Assembly: GCF_030580865.1 (NCBI RefSeq)
Contig: NZ_JAUQSY010000008.1
Location: 1-64,000 of the forward strand
Source of the DNA: Hymenobacter aranciens
Lineage (GTDB): Bacteria > Bacteroidota > Bacteroidia > Cytophagales > Hymenobacteraceae
DNA length: 64,000 nt
Direction: 5' to 3'
The position numbers and the translations under genes were made by a program. Below are positions 15,683 to 22,872 of the stretch, in pieces; positions within the stretch are counted from its first letter, which is position 1, and every line of letters begins with the position of its first letter. Below the pieces are notes generated by a model. It was given only the letters and a program-made list of their open reading frames with translations. It was not told the origin of the DNA and made no database searches.

Positions 15683-16993
15683 ATGCCCACTCCTGCCCTG
15701 CCCGTCGATTACCAACGTCTGTTTCATCAACTGCCCGAGAACTTTCTGCTCATCGACGCCGATGCGGCGGCCACTATTGTCGACAACACCGATGCCCACG
15801 TGGGCGTGTCGCTGAAGTCGCGAGCCGAGGTGGTGGGCAAGGCTTTTTTTGAGGCCTTTCCCTCGCCCGACCAAAACCAGGGCGACGAGATTCGCCGCTC
15901 GCACGAGCACGTGCGCCAACACCGGCAGCCCCACCAGATGCCCGTTATTCGCTACGATTTGGAGCGGCCCGGCGAGCAGGGCGGCGGCTTTGAGGAGCTG
16001 TACTGGCAGGCCACGCACTACCCCGTGCTGAACGAACAAGGTGAGCTGCAATACATTCTGCAGCGCACCCAGGACATCACCGAGCAGTACCGCGCCGCCC
16101 AGGCCGCTGAGGCTGCCAAAAAAGCCCTGGCCGAAGAGCAAGAGCGCACCCGCTTCATGCTCGAAAACCTGCCCGTGCTGGTGTGGACGGCCGGCCCCGA
16201 CGGTGGCCGCGACTACTTCAACAGCCGTTGGCTGGCCTTCACCGGCCGCCCGATGGAAGCCGACCTCGGCAGCGGCTGGCTCGAAAACCTGCACCCCGAC
16301 GACCAGGCCCGCGTGAGCGAAACCTGGCACCAGTCGGTGACCACCGGCGCCACTTACCAGGTAGAGTACCGCCTGCGCCGCCACGACGGCCAGTACCGCT
16401 GGATTCTGGTGCGCGCCACCCCGCGCCGCAACGCCGACAACGAAATCACGATGTGGGTGGGCGGCGCTACCGACATCCACGAGCAGCGCCAGATGGTGCA
16501 GGAGCTGCTGGAAGCCAACGAACAGCAGGGCCTGTTGTCGGAGCAGGCCTACGAGCTTTATCAGAAAGCCGAAAGCCAGCGCGAAACCTACTACAACCTG
16601 TTCATGCAGGCGCCGGCCATGATTTGTGTGCTGCGCGGGCCCGCGCACGTCTACGATTTTGTGAACCCGGTGTACCAGCAGATTTTCCCCGGGCGCCAGC
16701 TGCTGGGGTTGCCCGTGGCCGAGGCTTTGCCCGAAGTGGTGGACCAGGGTATTATCGCCATTCTCGACAAGGTGTACCAGACCGGTGAGTCGTTCTACGG
16801 CAATGAACTAAACCTCAAATTCATTCGTCCCGGCGAAAGGGAGCCTTACAACGGGTACTTTAACTTCACTTATCAGCAATTCCAGGAGCATGGCCAAGCA
16901 GCTGGTATCATGGTGTTTGCCTACGATGTAACCGAGCTGGTGGTAGCCCGCCAGGCCCTCGAAGGGCTGGCCGGCAACCCGCCCACTGCCTAA
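15683..16993 (+). CDS. Triple-PAS sensor protein without a kinase domain
   Basis: A 436-residue soluble protein. PAS 1 (about residues 8-130) ends with the PAC signature ILQRTQDITEQYRAA; a coiled-coil linker follows; PAS 2 (about 150-270) has DYFNSRWLAFTGRP, LHPDDQARV, YRLRRHDGQYRWI and ends GGATDIHEQR; PAS 3 (about 305-425) has NPVYQQIFPGRQLLGLP and ends MVFAYDVTELVVARQAL. In Hymenobacter relatives such PAS strings usually run into HisKA and HATPase domains, but here the gene stops nine residues after PAS 3 with no kinase in any frame downstream. The start at 15683 (MPTPALP) is preferred over an upstream in-frame start because PAS homology begins there. Confidence 0.8.
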   Translation: MPTPALPVDYQRLFHQLPENFLLIDADAAATIVDNTDAHVGVSLKSRAEVVGKAFFEAFPSPDQNQGDEIRRSHEHVRQHRQPHQMPVIRYDLERPGEQGGGFEELYWQATHYPVLNEQGELQYILQRTQDITEQYRAAQAAEAAKKALAEEQERTRFMLENLPVLVWTAGPDGGRDYFNSRWLAFTGRPMEADLGSGWLENLHPDDQARVSETWHQSVTTGATYQVEYRLRRHDGQYRWILVRATPRRNADNEITMWVGGATDIHEQRQMVQELLEANEQQGLLSEQAYELYQKAESQRETYYNLFMQAPAMICVLRGPAHVYDFVNPVYQQIFPGRQLLGLPVAEALPEVVDQGIIAILDKVYQTGESFYGNELNLKFIRPGEREPYNGYFNFTYQQFQEHGQAAGIMVFAYDVTELVVARQALEGLAGNPPTA

Positions 16994-17042
16994 GCCCGGC
17001 GTCCGCCTTTTTTGCTTTTTTCCGCTTACCACTCCCCACCGC

Positions 17043-17399
17043 ATGGCCCTTACCTCATTCGACTTTCAGCAAGCCCGCGTCAAGCAGGTGCTGTTCAAGT
17101 CGCGGCTGCGCTCGGTGCTCTACGGAGTACGCGAAGCGGAGCCGGAGCTTTTCTCCCTGCGCGAAAACCCGCTGGGTCAGTGGCTGCAAACGTCCGTGAA
17201 GCCCACGCTGGGCGCCCAGCCCGAGGTGTATGAAATCGAGCGCGTACTCCAGCAAATGCTGCAAACCGGCCACGATTTGGCCCGCCGCTACCAGAGCGGC
17301 TTCATCGAAGAAGCCCGCAACGGCCTCGACCAGGTGAATGCCTACGCCGACCAGATTGAGCTGCTGCTCACCGGTTTGGAACGGAGTGCTGCTGCTTGA
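17043..17399 (+). CDS. CZB-like small protein lacking most zinc ligands
   Basis: A 118-residue helical protein 49 bases after the PAS gene and probably co-transcribed. The pattern FQQARVKQVLFKSRLRSVLYG, then NPLGQWL, then LQTGHDLARRYQSG and AYADQIELLLTGLE resembles the chemoreceptor zinc-binding (CZB) domain of four helices. CZB proteins bind zinc with three His and one Cys. Here the Cys before LGxW is Asn and the first-helix His is absent; only the His in LQTGHDL remains. The likely role is a zinc-independent sensory or partner domain for the PAS protein. The family match is by pattern only. Confidence 0.5.
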   Translation: MALTSFDFQQARVKQVLFKSRLRSVLYGVREAEPELFSLRENPLGQWLQTSVKPTLGAQPEVYEIERVLQQMLQTGHDLARRYQSGFIEEARNGLDQVNAYADQIELLLTGLERSAAA

Positions 17400-17420
17400 T
17401 TTTACTGGGATGAGGATGTA

Positions 17421-17535
17421 AAAAGAACTGTCATGCTGAACGCAGTGAAGCATCTCGTCCACGTAGCTAATCCCAGACGTTAAGGTTTACTACCACAAGC
17501 GAGATGCTTCACTGCGTTCAGCATGACAGTTCTTT
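17421..17535. repeat. Long hairpin repeat (GTCATGCTGAACGCAGTGAA family), copy 2
   Basis: Arms beginning AAAAGAACTGTCATGCTGAA and ending with the reverse complement through CAGTTCTTTT flank a loop of about 42 bases unlike that of copy 1 (3374-3459). It lies between convergent genes, where it could act as a bidirectional terminator because it ends in T-runs on both strands. Confidence 0.9.
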
Positions 17536-17544
17536 TTCTTCTGC

Positions 17545-18315
17545 TTACCCCAAACCAAACAGCTCAAACGCATTCCGCGTCGTAGCTTCGGCCACATGCT
17601 CAGGCGTTTCGCCCAGCAGCGTGGCCACACGGTGCAGCACCAGCGGCAGGTAGGCCGGCTCGTTGCGCTTGCCGCGGTAGGGCACCGGGGCCAGATAGGG
17701 GCAGTCGGTTTCGAGCAGCAGGTGCTCCAGGCCGATGTCCGGCAGCGCCTTATCGGCACCGCCGTTTTTGAAAGTGGCTACGCCGCCGATGCCCAGCTTA
17801 AAGCCCAGCGCAATAACCTCTTCGGCTTCTTCCTTCGAGCCGGAGAAGCAGTGAAAAACCCCGCGCAAGGTGCCATCCTGGGCTTCTTTTACCAGGGCTA
17901 CGGTTTCGGCGTGGGCTTCGCGGGTGTGCAGCACAATGGGCAGATTGAACTGCTTAGCCAAGCGCAGCTGAATGCGCAGGGCCTCCTGCTGCTCAGCGAA
18001 TAAGGTTTTATCCCAGTACAAATCGAGCCCGGCCTCACCCACGGCGGCGAAGGGGCGGCGGCCCAGCCATTCCTCCACTTCGTAGAGCTGTTTCTCGAAA
18101 TTCTTACCCACGGAGCAAGGGTGCAGCCCCATCATGGCAAAGCAAACTTCGGGCGCCCGGGCTTCGAGCGCCAGCATGGCATCGATGCTGGAATGGTCGA
18201 TGTTGGGCATGACGATGGTGCGCACGCCAGCGGCAATGGCGCGGTCGAGGGCCGCGTCGCGGTCAGTTTTAAATTGCTCGGAATAGAGGTGAGCGTGCGA
18301 ATCGGTGATGTGCAT
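17545..18315 (-). CDS. TatD-family metal-dependent hydrolase/DNase
   Basis: A 256-residue TIM-barrel hydrolase. The metal ligands are all visible: the N-terminal DSHAHL, GEAGLDLYWD near residue 94, HTREAH near residue 130, HCFSGS near residue 155 and ETDCPYLAP near residue 205. TatD proteins are cytoplasmic nucleases (3'-5' exonuclease or DNA-repair roles are reported). The start at 18315 (MHITDSHAHL) is chosen because the family begins with the HxH motif; the upstream in-frame extension is not family-like. Its promoter would overlap the divergent blaI-type gene's control region. Confidence 0.88.
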   Translation of the reverse strand: MHITDSHAHLYSEQFKTDRDAALDRAIAAGVRTIVMPNIDHSSIDAMLALEARAPEVCFAMMGLHPCSVGKNFEKQLYEVEEWLGRRPFAAVGEAGLDLYWDKTLFAEQQEALRIQLRLAKQFNLPIVLHTREAHAETVALVKEAQDGTLRGVFHCFSGSKEEAEEVIALGFKLGIGGVATFKNGGADKALPDIGLEHLLLETDCPYLAPVPYRGKRNEPAYLPLVLHRVATLLGETPEHVAEATTRNAFELFGLG

Positions 18316-18420
18316 AGTGGTGCAAAGGTCGGCAGCCGACGACGATTTGCGCCAACCCGTCGCCGCCGCAAAGTAGATGAAGAACGAACGGCGCAACCCC
18401 AAAACGCTTTTGTCCGTTTT

Positions 18421-18440
18421 ACAACTTAAAAATAAGTTGT
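18421..18440. promoter_or_regulatory. Palindromic operator candidate for the BlaI-like repressor
   Basis: ACAACTTAAAAATAAGTTGT is a dyad with 8-base arms (ACAACTTA/TAAGTTGT) and a 4-base centre, 20 bases upstream of the -7 box. The position and symmetry fit autoregulation by the adjacent winged-helix repressor. Confidence 0.6.
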
Positions 18441-18459
18441 GAAACTTAAAAACCCGTTT

Positions 18460-18467
18460 TACCTTTG
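18460..18467 (+). promoter_or_regulatory. -7 box TACCTTTG of the BlaI/M56 operon
   Basis: Exact TAnnTTTG only four bases before the ATG at 18472, so transcription would start at or inside the first codons unless another promoter is used. This suggests a leaderless or nearly leaderless mRNA. Confidence 0.5.
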
Positions 18468-18471
18468 CCAC

Positions 18472-18861
18472 ATGGAGGAACTAACTAAAACTGAGGAGCG
18501 CATCATGCACGTGCTCTGGAAGATGAAGAAAGCGTTTGTGAAAGACGTCATCGACCAGCTGCCCGACGACCCCAAGCCACCCTACAATACTATTTCGTCG
18601 GTGGTGCGCATTCTGGAGCGCAAGGGCTACGTGGGTTTTAAGGCCTACGGCAAGACGTATGAGTACTTTCCGCTCATCAGTAAGATGGAGTACCGGGCGG
18701 CCAGCTTCCGGCGGTTGCTGACGCAGTATTTCGATAATTCGCCCACGGCGCTGGTGTCGTTTATGGTGGAGGAAACGCTGAGCCAACGCGAGAAGCAGCA
18801 GCTGCTGGATTTACTGCATCAGTCTGAGAAACCCGATGAGCCCGCCAACGATGCCCGCTAG
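18472..18861 (+). CDS. BlaI/MecI/CopY-family transcriptional repressor
   Basis: A 129-residue winged-helix repressor. EELTKTEERIMHVLWKMKKA, DVIDQLPDDPKPPYNTISSVV and RILERKGYVGFKAYGKTYEY are the DNA-binding half of the Bacteroidota BlaI family. The C-terminal helices (TQYFDNSPTALVSFMVEE, LSQREKQQLLDLL) form the dimerisation and cleavage region. It overlaps the M56 peptidase gene, the standard partner that inactivates the repressor by proteolysis on a signal. The start at 18472 (MEELTKTEER) fits the family; the 11-residue upstream extension does not. Confidence 0.92.
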   Translation: MEELTKTEERIMHVLWKMKKAFVKDVIDQLPDDPKPPYNTISSVVRILERKGYVGFKAYGKTYEYFPLISKMEYRAASFRRLLTQYFDNSPTALVSFMVEETLSQREKQQLLDLLHQSEKPDEPANDAR

Positions 18862-20326
18862 CCTGTTATTCTACCTGGCGGCGGCCAGCAGCTGCCTGGC
18901 CGTGTTCGGGCTGCTGTACCGGCTGCTGCTAGCCCGCCTCACCACGTTCACCCTGAACCGGGCGTATCTGTTGGGAGCACTGGCCGGCAGCTTGTTGCTG
19001 CCGTTGCTACCGCTGCCGCGCGCCTTGGCGCAGCTATTGGTGGCCGCCCCTGCTCCGGCTGGGCTGCCAGACTTTGGGCTGCTACGCCTTAGCTGGCCGG
19101 CGGCGGCGCCAGTCGTGCACGCTGCTACGCCAGCCAGCCCGACAGTGGATTGGCTATGGCTGGGTGCGTGGCTGGTGGTGGGCGTTTATGTGGTGGGAGC
19201 CTTGCGCAGGCTGCTGGTCAGCGTTCGGCACGTGCGTGCTTTGCGGGCGCTGGCGCGGCAGCATCCGCAGATGCAGCGGGCCGGCTGCACGCTGGTGCAG
19301 CTGCCGGCGCCCGACCGGCCCGCCTTCTCGTTTGGCCGCTACGTGTTTTTGTCGCCCATGCACGAGGCGCTGAGTGCGGCCGAGCGGCAACAATTGCTGG
19401 ACCACGAGCAAGTACACATCCGCCAGCGGCACACCCTCGACCTGTTGCTGGCTGAAGCAGTAAGTATTGCGCTGTGGTTTAGTGGCCTGGGGGTGTATTT
19501 CCAGCGGCAGCTCAAAGTCGTGCACGAATACCTGGCCGATGCGGCGGTGGTGCGGGAGCAGGCCAGCATCGTCGGCTACGGCGAGCTGCTGGTGCGGCTG
19601 GCGGCGCAGCAGCCTGCCTTTGCCCTGGCCCACTCGCTGGCCGAAAAACCGATTTTTCTTCGAATCCAAATGCTCACCCAAAAACCTTCCTCTCTCATGC
19701 AAAAGCTCCGCTTTCTCCTGGTTTTCCCCGCCATTGCCCTGACCTGGGCGGCAACGGCCAGCATTGGCGCACCCGGCACCGAGCCGGTGACGCCGACAGC
19801 CCAAACCACTACCCCGGCCCCTAATGGCCGCATTGGCCGCATCAGCTGGCAGGGTAATACGCTGGTCTCGGCGACCGAGCTTACTAAACTCCTGGGCCTG
19901 AAGCCCGGCGACGCTTACGACTCGGCGGCCGTGGCCCAACGGCTAAACTACCGCGCCGATGGCCAGGATGTTAGCTCACGCTATATGGACCAGGGCTACC
20001 TGTTTTTCTCCGTCACGCCCAGCGTGGTGCGGCAGGCCAATGGCACCGTTGATTTAACTTTCATTCTCAGCGAAGGCCGCCCGGCGCAGCTCGGCAACAT
20101 CACGATTGCGGGCAACACCAAAATCAGCAGCGCAGCCCTGCTGAAACTCATTCCGTTGCGCTCAGGCCAGCCGTTTAGCCGGGCCAGGCTGCTGGAAACG
20201 CAAGCCATTCTAGCCAAACAAGGGCAGTTTGACCCGAAAAGGACAGCCGTTAACCCGATGCCCGTAATGCGCCCGGCCCAGGCTACCGACCAGGTAGATA
20301 TTGCGTTGGTTGTGGTTGAGAAGTAA
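18836..20326 (+). CDS. M56 (BlaR1-type) membrane peptidase fused to POTRA-like repeats
   Basis: A 496-residue protein (or 491 from a second Met at 18851). Residues 1-120 hold three membrane helices. The zinc motif HEQVH (in DHEQVHIRQRH) lies near residue 190 and the conserved VHEYLADAAVV near residue 230. A further hydrophobic segment is at about 290-305. From about residue 325 there are two segments with BamA POTRA character: ISWQGNTLVSATELTKLLGL with AVAQRLNY, and LGNITIAGNTKISSAALLKL with LLETQAILAKQGQFDP, ending VDIALVVVEK. M56 proteins of Bacteroidota more often end in a TonB-C domain, so this periplasmic tail is unusual. It overlaps the repressor gene by 26 or 11 bases. Confidence 0.85.
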   Translation: MSPPTMPASLLFYLAAASSCLAVFGLLYRLLLARLTTFTLNRAYLLGALAGSLLLPLLPLPRALAQLLVAAPAPAGLPDFGLLRLSWPAAAPVVHAATPASPTVDWLWLGAWLVVGVYVVGALRRLLVSVRHVRALRALARQHPQMQRAGCTLVQLPAPDRPAFSFGRYVFLSPMHEALSAAERQQLLDHEQVHIRQRHTLDLLLAEAVSIALWFSGLGVYFQRQLKVVHEYLADAAVVREQASIVGYGELLVRLAAQQPAFALAHSLAEKPIFLRIQMLTQKPSSLMQKLRFLLVFPAIALTWAATASIGAPGTEPVTPTAQTTTPAPNGRIGRISWQGNTLVSATELTKLLGLKPGDAYDSAAVAQRLNYRADGQDVSSRYMDQGYLFFSVTPSVVRQANGTVDLTFILSEGRPAQLGNITIAGNTKISSAALLKLIPLRSGQPFSRARLLETQAILAKQGQFDPKRTAVNPMPVMRPAQATDQVDIALVVVEK

Positions 20327-20372
20327 AGCGGCAAAGCTGCGTTTATCCAGCTGGTGGCAAGCGCTTCGCAGC

Positions 20373-20406
20373 AAGGGCACTGATGTCATGTCAGTGCCCT
20401 TTCGTT
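20373..20406 (+). terminator. Hairpin terminator after the M56 gene
   Basis: AAGGGCACTGA and TCAGTGCCCTT form a stem followed by TTCGTTTTT. It separates the M56 gene from the convergent GT2 gene. Confidence 0.75.
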
Positions 20407-20407
20407 T

Positions 20408-21508
20408 TTAGTAGCGCCGCCCTTTCCACTCCACCTGAGGCCGCAACAGGCGGTAGGCCAGCAGACTGACCGTCAGCCCCAGCGTATACAGTTCGAACAG
20501 CGGCAGCAGCGACCAGCGCAGCCGCAGCCCCGCCCGACGGTGCGCGGACATCAGCAATAGCCCCTGCACCAGCAGCTTACTCAGCCACACGCCCGCCGCC
20601 AGCGCGGGCGCCAGCCAGGCCAGCCCCGCCAGCACCGGCCAGATACCGCTGAAAAACGCCAGCTCCAGCCGCAACCTTAACGGCGCCCCCTCGATACCCG
20701 CCAGCCAGCGGCGGCGCTGCCGCAGCAGCCCCCCCCAGCTGCGCATGGGCAAGGAGTCGGCCCGGGCCGCGGCCTCGAATACCTGCCGGAAATCAAAGCC
20801 TTGCGCCAGCACCGCCCGAAACAGGGCATAATCTTCGGTAACGGAGAAGGGCAGCGCCTCGTAGCCGCCGGTGGCCTCGTAGGCGGCGCGGGTTACGAGC
20901 ATGTTGTTGCCCATGGCCGTGACGGGGCGGCCGGTGTCGCTTATCATCTGCAGCAGGGCCAGCGAAAACAGCCAATCGAGGCCCTGCAGCTGGTCGAACA
21001 AGCGCGGCCCGCGCACTGCTGTAATGCCCGTGACGGTACCCACGCCCGGCGTGGCGCGGGCCAGCAGGGTTTCTATCCAATGGTCAGGCAGCTGGATATC
21101 AGCATCGGTGATGAAGAAATAGTCGGCCGTGGCGCAACGGGCCAAATGGGCCAGCACATTGGCCTTACCCCGCGCCTGGCCCATGTTTTCGGCGATGCGC
21201 ACTACCTGAAACTGCCCGGCGAAACCGCGCATAGCGGCCTCGGCCACGGCAGCGGTGCGGTCGGTGCTGGCGTCGTCACCCACCCAGATTTCCATTAATT
21301 CAGCCGGGTAACTTAGCGCTCGCAGGCTGGCCAGGCAGCGTGGCAGGGCCTGCTCCTCGTTGCGCGCCGCAATGAGAATGCTCACGCGGGACAACGTCGG
21401 GGGCAGCGGAGCCACCGGGCCCGCGCCGCGTCGGCTGGCAAACCGCCACGCCGCCCCCGCCAGCGCCAGCAGCCACAAGGCACAGAAAACCAACAATACG
21501 TATTCCAT
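20408..21508 (-). CDS. Family 2 glycosyltransferase, membrane-anchored
   Basis: A 366-residue inverting glycosyltransferase. An N-terminal helix (residues 3-22) precedes SRVSILIAARNEEQALPRCL, the nucleotide-sugar site with GDDASTDRTAAVAE, the DxD-like FITDADIQLP, ALPFSVTEDYALF (ED acceptor base) and the QRRRW-type LRQRRRWLAG. Three or four C-terminal helices suggest a processive or lipid-linked acceptor in the inner membrane. It is the last gene of an operon with the deacetylase (gap of 3 bases) and a hypothetical protein. Confidence 0.88.
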   Translation of the reverse strand: MEYVLLVFCALWLLALAGAAWRFASRRGAGPVAPLPPTLSRVSILIAARNEEQALPRCLASLRALSYPAELMEIWVGDDASTDRTAAVAEAAMRGFAGQFQVVRIAENMGQARGKANVLAHLARCATADYFFITDADIQLPDHWIETLLARATPGVGTVTGITAVRGPRLFDQLQGLDWLFSLALLQMISDTGRPVTAMGNNMLVTRAAYEATGGYEALPFSVTEDYALFRAVLAQGFDFRQVFEAAARADSLPMRSWGGLLRQRRRWLAGIEGAPLRLRLELAFFSGIWPVLAGLAWLAPALAAGVWLSKLLVQGLLLMSAHRRAGLRLRWSLLPLFELYTLGLTVSLLAYRLLRPQVEWKGRRY

Positions 21509-21511
21509 TTC

Positions 21512-22300
21512 CTACAACGTCTCAAACCGAAAGCCCCGCCCGGCAAAATGCGCCAACACGCGGGGCAGCACGTAACGCAGCCGGGCGCTGGCCTTGCGGC
21601 TGTCGTGAAACACCACAATATCGCCGGGCCGCATGGCGGCCAGGGTCTGGCGCAGGCACTTTTCGGGGGCCAGGTCGGGGTCGTAGTCGCGCGTCAGCAC
21701 CGACCACATAATGATTCGATAATCAGACTTTAGCGCTTGAATGAGCGAGCGGGTGAGCCGACCGTAGGGTGGGCGGAAGAGAGGTTGGGAATCCAAAGAA
21801 GCTGAGAATACTGAGGTTGTGGCTTGGCTTTGGGTGTTCGGTACTGGGTGTTGGGTGTTGGGGGTTGGGGGTACGGATTGCCCCAATACCGAATCCCCAA
21901 CACCTAACACCCCGTCATCACTGTTATCAAACACTACCCGCAGACCCTGCTGGCACTCTGACACTTCGCTCAAATACTCTTTTCCTGTTACCTGCCAAGC
22001 ACTTCGGTGGTGCTGCGTATGGTTGCCCAGCCGGTGGCCGGCGGCCAGGGCGGCGCGGGCTATTTCGGGGTAGCGGGCCACGTTGTCGCCCACGCAGAAG
22101 AAGGTAGCGCGGGCGTCGAACTGCGCCAGCTGCTCCAGCACCCAGGGCGTTTCGTCGGGGATGGGGCCGTCGTCGAAGGTGAGGTAAATAACTGGGGCAC
22201 CAACTACTGCAGGGGCGGCCGTCCACTCGCAGCCGGGCAGCAGGGTGTGCAGCAGCTTGGGCGGGCGGGTCATCACTAGAGCCTCCAGCCACTTGCTCAT
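21512..22300 (-). CDS. Polysaccharide deacetylase with an in-frame repeat-derived insertion
   Basis: A 262-residue NodB-homology protein. VIYLTFDDGPIPDETPWVLE (metal Asp pair) near residue 32, GHRLGNHTQHHRSAW (the HxxxH zinc ligands) near residue 90, LFRPPYGRLTRS near residue 172, and IVVFHDSRKA near residue 228 define the family. Between ECQQGL and LFRPPYG, normally close together, about 48 extra residues rich in Val, Gly, Pro, Asn and Thr are encoded by a heptamer-like inverted repeat (about 21790-21940). The insertion keeps frame and lies in a loop before the RPPYG motif. The start at 22300 overlaps the upstream gene by ATGA. Expected to remove acetyl groups from a surface polysaccharide. 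Confidence 0.85.
   Translation of the reverse strand: MSKWLEALVMTRPPKLLHTLLPGCEWTAAPAVVGAPVIYLTFDDGPIPDETPWVLEQLAQFDARATFFCVGDNVARYPEIARAALAAGHRLGNHTQHHRSAWQVTGKEYLSEVSECQQGLRVVFDNSDDGVLGVGDSVLGQSVPPTPNTQHPVPNTQSQATTSVFSASLDSQPLFRPPYGRLTRSLIQALKSDYRIIMWSVLTRDYDPDLAPEKCLRQTLAAMRPGDIVVFHDSRKASARLRYVLPRVLAHFAGRGFRFETL
21812..21940. repeat. Heptamer-rich inverted repeat inside the deacetylase gene
   Basis: The plus strand has GGGTGTTCGGTACTGGGTG, then GTTGGGT/GTTGGGG heptamers to about 21870, then CCCCAATACCGAATCCCC, an imperfect reverse complement of the left side. Lengths are compatible with the reading frame. It is the only repeat of this kind here located well inside a coding region rather than at a gene end, apart from the one at 34884-35022. 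Confidence 0.75.
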
Positions 22301-22854
22301 GAGCGCACGATTCGCATGTAGGGCACGTCGGCGCCGGGCAGCGGGCCCAGCACCGAGGCCAGCACCTTGAGGAAGGCCTCGGCGGTATCGGGGCGGCCAC
22401 CGGCCGGGCCCCGGCCCAGGTGGTGGTGGTAGTCGCCCTGCCACTCGCCCACCACGGTGGGGCTGCCGTGGTCGGTGCTCAGGCCCAAAGTGGCTTCGAG
22501 GGTGAAGTAGCGCGGGCGCGCTTCGGGCAGGTCGTCATCGGCTTCGTCGGGCTCTTCGCCCAGCTCCTCATCATAGACCAAGGCGGCAAAGTGCGCTTCG
22601 GTAGTGGATTGAGGGGCTGGCAGATGCACCAGCGCCGTGACGCGCCCCGCCACCTCGTGCCAGCTCAGGCGCAGGCCGCGGGGCGGCACCCGGTCGGCGG
22701 GTGCGAGGTCTTCACCGGCCTTGTCCCACACGTAGAGCAGCAGGTCGCGGGCCAGGGCGGGGTCGCTCAGTTCGCGGCGCACGGCATCGGGGCGGCGCCA
22801 GACCAGCTGGGGCAGCAGCACATGAACGAAATTGTAGGGATGCGGACGGGCCAT
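22297..22854 (-). CDS. Conserved hypothetical protein
   Basis: A 185-residue soluble acidic protein that I do not recognise. It has no signal peptide or membrane helix. Visible features are LLPQLVWRRPDAVR, RGLRLSWHEVAGR, an acidic stretch EELGEEPDEADDD, RYFTLEATLGLS with EWQGDYHHHLGRG, and a C-terminal helix ending VPYMRIVRS. It is the first gene of the operon with the deacetylase (ATGA overlap) and GT2, and its start is 9 bases from a TACTTTTG -7 box. The location suggests a cytoplasmic accessory role in polysaccharide metabolism, which is inference. Confidence 0.6.
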   Translation of the reverse strand: MARPHPYNFVHVLLPQLVWRRPDAVRRELSDPALARDLLLYVWDKAGEDLAPADRVPPRGLRLSWHEVAGRVTALVHLPAPQSTTEAHFAALVYDEELGEEPDEADDDLPEARPRYFTLEATLGLSTDHGSPTVVGEWQGDYHHHLGRGPAGGRPDTAEAFLKVLASVLGPLPGADVPYMRIVRS

Positions 22855-22862
22855 GCGAGGGG

Positions 22863-22870
22863 CAAAAGTA
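22863..22870 (-). promoter_or_regulatory. -7 box TACTTTTG of the hypothetical/deacetylase/GT2 operon
   Basis: CAAAAGTA on the plus strand gives an exact TAnnTTTG on the minus strand, 9 bases upstream of the 22854 start, implying a very short or absent leader. Confidence 0.5.
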
Positions 22871-22872
22871 CG

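Noticed and set aside
18316..18471. Upstream extension of the TatD protein
   Set aside because: TatD proteins begin at the HxH motif; the extension overlaps the BlaI operator and promoter.
18836..20326. Beta-lactam resistance operon
   Set aside because: A BlaI/M56 pair is present, but there is no beta-lactamase or penicillin-binding protein gene nearby and the sensor tail is not a penicillin-binding domain.
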